A stretch of 24,997 nt of DNA. Origin: Dipylidium caninum (taxonomy: Eukaryota; Platyhelminthes; Cestoda; Cyclophyllidea; Dipylidiidae). The notes beneath the pieces are model-generated. The model made no database searches. It saw nothing but the letters and a program-made list of their open reading frames with translations, and was not told the origin of the DNA. The first letter of the stretch is position 1, and every line of letters begins with the position of its first letter. Both the position numbers and the translations under genes were made by a program. Positions 19,763-24,997 of this stretch are shown in pieces. Location of the stretch: positions 1-24,997 of the forward strand of contig QEYB01000344.1 in assembly GCA_017562135.1 (NCBI GenBank), written 5' to 3'.

Positions 19763-22500
19763 TTGCGTGAATCCTAATTTTGTTAACTTTTTTACCCATT
19801 ACTTTCTTTATTGCAGCGTATCTCCCTTTTCTTCCAACCTTTTCGTATTTGCATTGGCGTGCACTCACTATTACGGTTCTCCTTCTATAGGGTAAATGCT
19901 GGTTTTAAAATTCAAATATGATGCGAGCATACTCTCTCGGTACTCGTGATAGCCCGGGTTTTTTGTATACGTCTAATGAATTTCAGGTAAAAATTTTCTG
20001 GTATTTTGCAATGCTGACAAGCTTGTCGCGGATTGTACTTGATGATAGTGAATTTCGCACTAAATGTCGCTAGTCTGCTGGTTTGTGACTATCCGAATGA
20101 ATAGCTTCAAACCCGTTCATCGTATCTTCAACGTGTGAATATCCACCTCATGAGAATTGAGAGCCTCGAACGGACTCAAGTCTGTTCGACGCGACTGAAC
20201 GAAATCTGTAGAAAGTCGCTTTCTGTCAATGATAGTGGCCCAGTGCAAATGTATTATTTTTTCGTCTTATTTTTAGAGGTTGAGCATTATCTAAGAAAGT
20301 CGTACCACGCCATTGCCCGTAAATCTCAATGAAATCAGGCTAGCATCTTTGGCGGAAAGTATGATCGACCAGCGTGACACTTAGCACGAATCGCAGGAAT
20401 GACAGCACAATTGGGCAGAAATCAAGATACTTAAAAACATTGCGTGTGGCTAACATTATTATTACTCTTACTGTTATTCAGGTAAAAGATTCAGAAATCG
20501 AATACCGAGTGAGATGGTACTTTCACGTTGGCAAGACCTAATTTATTCACGTTTTTAACTTGGTAAATAGTAAGCACGGATAGCTGGGTTTGCGGCTTCC
20601 CAGGTTCCCTCTTTGACCCTTGACTCGACTAAATCGGGCTACACTCTTGGGTCCATGCGCCCAGAATTGTCCTGGGAGTACTGGGTGCAATAATTATGGA
20701 GGTCACACTGTAGCAATAATTGTGAGGCGGTGGAGATTGGAGAGCGCAACAAGGTGAACTTCTTTGCATTACAAAATAGGCCAAACAAAAACCAGCTCAA
20801 TTTTCCCCGACAATTTCCAAATCAGAACATAAGTGATTCTTGTCACCGGTGAGGGTGTCGGCGCTACCCCTAATCCTCTAGACTGACCTTTGCATATATT
20901 CCCCTCTGAACGGTAGTGTAAAATTCCCCCCGATTTTCTTTAAACTTTTTGTTCTGATAAAGTGATATGCCTCAGACTCCTCCGGAGTTTGTCGAAATCT
21001 AAGGAATGTTGGTTGTTAAATGGAGCGAGAATATTTTCCTTCGCTTGTTAAGACTCATTCGGAATAAAAAGGTCTCTTATAACCTCTAGATGTCTGACGC
21101 TGATTTTGAAGGCGATTATCCCCTAAAAATTTGTTAACGCGTATAACCACTTGAAATTCGGGCTAAATTTTACCTCAGCCTCGAGGAAAAAACTGAGATT
21201 AATCGTCAAAAATTTGGTGTTTAGTCAGAAAAACAAAATTCAATCCACTGCCAATAACTGCGGATGCTGAAGCAGGATTGGGATGAGCGTAAGTGTGTGC
21301 TAAGGATGGGTCATGTGGATAATTAAATAAAATGAAGAAATTTATACGACCACGCAATTTCTATAATCAGTAACGAACTGTCTCGGTTAAAACAAGTTGC
21401 ATGTTAACGATCTTAACAATCTATAATTAAATTCACACTATAAATATATGCTTATGTGTTGTGGTACAACAGCGATACGCGCGTTGTCTGAAACAAATCC
21501 AGGGCACCAATACGCAAAATGATAGGGAACGTGATATGCGATGGTTAAACTAATTCACTCTTGGTCCCATCGAAAAACTGGTTAAAGAATATGCTGAGAT
21601 CTTACTTGCGTTTGGCTTATAAATGGCGCTATAATCTCGAGTGATGATAAGAGCTGAGTGTACGAACAATCAACATGGTTCATGCAAAAAAATCGTCACT
21701 TAACGTCGCTATGTAATACGATCATAGACATGGTAATAGACAGAGAAACTCTTTTTCGAGGTTTAAACCATATGAACTAAACAACAACAACATTGTTTGG
21801 GAAAGCCCAAAAGTTAACCACGTAAATGAAATTAGATGCATAACTAAAAACAACGTTGAAAGTCTAGTATTACCAGTCGAGACGATAGAAAAAAAAACGG
21901 GATAACTTATCACAGTATATACTAATCACTCACATAAAAGTAAACTTTCTGAATATGATATTAAATTCAAAAATGGGACTACATTTAGTTTAGGATAATT
22001 TCAATCCTAAGCGACAGACGTGAGAGAACTGTTAAGAGAAAGACCGGAGAATATTTGGTATGTCATTTATGATCGGAATCGTACCCCCTTTTCAACCCAA
22101 ATCCAGAAAAAAGCAAAAAAAAAAAGTTTATGACCAAAAACTAGATCGAATAAAAAAGTACAGAAAGCCATAAAAATAAGACACTGTTGAGACCGACAAG
22201 TGATTAGGCGCCAGGGTTTCTTGAGGCACAAACTCCTCGAGCGCTCCGCCGAAATGGGAGGAGGCGAAATCAACACCACCACGAACAAGAACGGCAATGA
22301 ACACCGAGATTGCCCACCTCACGTATATTAAAGGTAAGGTCATCAAAAGAAGAGCATTTGGTTGAAGGCACACCGACTTTTGAGCGAAGCCTAGGAGTAT
22401 GGGAACATCGAAAAAAGTATTCTTACGCCTTGAAGTGTATAGACATTGACGTAGGGTAAATCTCTAGGTAGTTGAAGTACTATCCCATCCGAAAAGTCGT
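19763..22500. other. AT-rich region without recognisable genes
   Basis: I find no convincing exon, RNA gene or tandem repeat here. The longest open frames are about 60-80 codons and are hydrophobic by AT bias. A TTTATTGCAG acceptor-like site lies at about 19808-19817, just after the NKAPD1-like stop, with no coding continuation that I can support. Confidence 0.4.
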
Positions 22501-23628
22501 AGCAACTTGTGACCCACCCTGGGAGAACTTGTCCTACAACCAAACGCCATAATGAACTTCAATATCGACTATTCTGGTTGTATTTATTGAAACGCACTCT
22601 CGAACCCTTCATCGAAGCAACGGCCAACCTCAACGTCAGGTTCATCTTTTTATGCGACGGAGGACAAGATTCAGAGTATTGGTACGGCTTCACCGGGAAA
22701 TTTGACCATCATAAACCACCCCTTTCTGGGAACAATATACTCTACTGAATGCATAATCGAGTTAACTTTTCAATATAGCTTCGAAACGTAGTAACGTCAC
22801 AATCGAATGCCATAAGGTTTCAATCTACAATTTACGGCAAATAAATAAGCCACTTTGAGGACACAATCCCAAACTCGTGAAAAATAGGAACTGCATAATA
22901 TAGCTGCTATAATATTATAACACGAGTTCCGTGAAAAAATGGCAGCAAAAGTTAAATAGATTTTTACCCAGATCAAAAACGATCAACCTTGGCTTGCAAG
23001 GCAATAGCGAGAAAACCATACTGAGTCACAGACGCTCAACCAAAATAGCGGCGCACTTGTAGGCCCTATGAAAACACATCACTTGCATAACAAATAAGAA
23101 AAGATTATTACAGTAAGTTAGGTAAAGCCCATCGTAGGCGGCTTATAATTGGGCGTAAATTTTTTATTTTTGCATGTCGTGTAGTTTTGTTCCAACGCAG
23201 TGTTTAAATCACACACTTTGAAAACTTTCTTACTTTGCCTTATAGTTCTGACAGACTAATTGGTGCCTTTCCTTGAAAAAAGAGTCATTTGTGATATTAA
23301 TATTCCATGCCGTTTCACCAGTCTCAATGGCCGAGAAGTGTCCCCTAACAGATACTAGGTCGCAAGCGAATGTTGAAAAGCCCGAGTCTTAAATACAATT
23401 TGGCCTACCAAAATCCTTCGTGCCTAAAATAAGACAGTAATACCATTTTTTTGGGAGCAACTTAAGTAAACTATCCTTCCGACCGCCTGCACGACATATG
23501 TAAGGAACATGCTCGGACCCCTTCCAATCGCTAGATCATCTAAATACGTTAAACTAAATTATATTCTTTCGCCCATAATAGTGCCTGGAAATCCAACAAC
23601 AAACCTTTTAAACTTAAAAAAAATCGAC
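22501..23628. other. AT-rich region, nothing assignable
   Basis: One plus-strand open frame (22509-22748, 79 codons) has a more protein-like composition than its surroundings but no recognised motif and no clear splice signals. The remainder shows no feature. Confidence 0.3.
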
Positions 23629-23692
23629 ATGACCAATAATGCAATCGTGAATTTAAGAAGATTCGCCGCAATCTTGGCCGTGGAAAAAACAC
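23629..23692 (+). CDS. Possible first coding exon, unknown gene
   Basis: An ATG opens 21 codons (MTNNAIVNLRRFAAILAVEK begins it) and runs directly into a strong splice donor, CACGTAAGTAAC, ending in phase 1. Composition and donor quality favour a real exon. The next acceptor, TAAATTACAG at 24005-24014, would continue it as LEKCYEVWSELRLM before a stop, which again reads like protein. I do not recognise the family. It may instead be chance in AT-rich DNA. Confidence 0.3.
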
Positions 23693-24014
23693 GTAAGTAA
23701 CTATCAAATTAGGAGTGTCTATTATATTTCTTTATATGTTAAGCCTGGCAACTGGTAATTTTGTGTAAGTTTGTCATCAGTTTGGATCTCAACCCTGTTT
23801 GCCATATGATTAACACTTTCGTTATTCTAACATGACCGGTGGTTTCGTCACGTTTTCGATCAATCCGAGGCGGGGGGGGTTTTCCCCAAAAATTTTGTTT
23901 TTTTTTATCCAACTACGAATCGGTGGAATCCATTGAGTGGATTTGGTGGCAAAAATGATCGTCAACTACGAAAGAATTAAAAAAAAAATTTGGCAAGAAT
24001 TTTATAAATTACAG

Positions 24015-24231
24015 TAGAAAAGTGCTACGAAGTTTGGTCAGAGCTACGTTTGATGTGACGGAGATAGAGTTTTACATCCCATTAGATGCTTTAATGAAAC
24101 CTTCCCAGAGGAAGTGGGTTTCCCTCTCCGGCCCACAAGAAAACTCCAGTTCACCTACGAATGCAAATGTAAAATTCTTTAGTCCCCTAACGGCGATTCT
24201 CAAGGGTCAGAACTTCGCCTTGAAGGTTTAA
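24015..24231 (+). CDS. Possible exon, unknown gene, overlapping frames
   Basis: It follows the acceptor TTTATAAATTACAG. In one frame it reads LEKCYEVWSELRLM then stops. In the next frame it reads on with EIEFYIPLDALMKPSQRKW and closes at 24229-24231. The second piece has the look of the end of a C2 domain (IPLD.L.....RKW..L), but this is a loose resemblance. Two protein-like frames in tandem suggest a single-base indel near 24055, as in the NKAPD1-like gene. Confidence 0.25.
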
Positions 24232-24290
24232 TTCAATAACTAAGACTTAGACTTATTTATTATTTCAGTCCAGACTAGTCGTTTCTCTAA

Positions 24291-24470
24291 TTAATTCGCG
24301 TGGACAGCCACATTAGTATCGAGTCGGAAGGAGCCAAAGTCCTGAAGGCAGGAAAGTTTGTTATGTGGCAAAGCAGAAAGTGCATGGAAACGTACCTAGC
24401 CATTCTAAAATGCAGAAATACCATGAAACCACTTTCTCCCAAGCCTTTCCTTACCACATTTAATTCATAA
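24291..24470 (+). CDS. Possible terminal exon, unknown gene
   Basis: An open frame of about 59 codons reads HISIESEGAKVLKAGKFVMW and continues to a stop at 24468-24470. Its composition is protein-like. A pyrimidine-rich acceptor TTTATTATTTCAG lies at 24257-24269, but a TAA at 24288-24290 lies in this frame between the acceptor and the segment, so exon borders are unresolved. No family recognised. Confidence 0.22.
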   Translation, partial: LIRVDSHISIESEGAKVLKAGKFVMWQSRKCMETYLAILKCRNTMKPLSPKPFLTTFNS

Positions 24471-24997
24471 CCATTTTCGAAAGATTACGCAGCTTTAAGC
24501 TTAGATGATTAATGAAAGGCTGTGGCGATTTTCTTCTCGGACTCTTGTGTTTTCTACTCACCTCAGTACGGGTAAACGTTTGCAATTTCTGGTCCAGACT
24601 AGATAACTAGAGACCATACTTCGCCCACTTTTCCCTCCTTTCGGTAAACTCTGTAGGAAACAGAAGAAGAAAGTAAACCCACCGCGACTCATCGCGCTTG
24701 GTCCCCGGTCGCGGTAATTCTCGTTTTACCATCTCTGTTCACAGGTTCCCTGATTTCTGAGTCGCGGAATGTCGTCGTACTCTCTTAAAGGAACGCGTGA
24801 AATGAATGACTTATCCGCTAGGACTTCCTTCTTCTGCCCAAATGAAAGAGTGTGTGGGAATTTTGAGACAAAATGTGAGAACAGAGCGAAAATGTAGGAA
24901 GAAAGGGCGAGGAAAAGGGGGGATCTTTTGATTTCAAAAGTCAAATGAACAGAGGTATTTGTGTCCCATCCATCTCTCTCTCTTTTTTCCACACGCT

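Noticed and set aside
22509..22748. 79-codon plus-strand ORF of protein-like composition
   Set aside because: No family motif, no Kozak or splice context and no neighbour to support it; kept only as a mention.

Overview
The window looks like metazoan nuclear DNA: spliced genes with GT...AG introns, TATA and CCAAT promoters, many microsatellites, long intergenic spaces and no bacterial-style gene packing. My best guess is a parasitic flatworm, probably a tapeworm. That rests on a cluster of decayed HSP70 copies, because expansion of cytosolic HSP70 genes with many pseudogenes is an established trait of tapeworm genomes. The species is not determined.

The left two thirds (about 0.7-17.6 kb, relatively GC-rich) read as a graveyard of cytosolic HSP70 genes. 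I find five degenerate copies by collinear HSP70 landmarks: copies 1 and 2 on the minus strand (about 2960-700 and 6684-4400), copies 3 and 4 on the plus strand (7310-9515 and 10574-12572), and copy 5 on the minus strand (17571-14710). Copies 2 and 4 keep recognisable, mutually homologous promoters with CCAAT boxes, a TATA-like box and a central palindrome. This points to duplication of genomic DNA rather than retrocopying. Copies 3 and 4 end in GGA microsatellites where HSP70 normally has its Gly-rich GGMP tail. Copy 5 is split by about 1.4 kb of foreign DNA that contains one arm of a large inverted repeat (13294-13958 / 15509-16121).

At about 18.2 kb the composition becomes AT-rich. A multi-exon gene on the plus strand (18448-19762) encodes an NKAPD1-like (C11orf57/UPF0396) nuclear protein. 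It has a 9-nt first coding exon and perfectly phased introns, but its last exon changes reading frame four times, so it is either a young pseudogene or carries base-calling indels. The rest (19.8-23.6 kb) is AT-rich with nothing I can assign. The last 1.4 kb holds three exon-like open segments of unknown identity.

All homology calls were made by eye from remembered family motifs; no search was run. Most long open frames in the GC-rich part are chance openings over the HSP70 relics.
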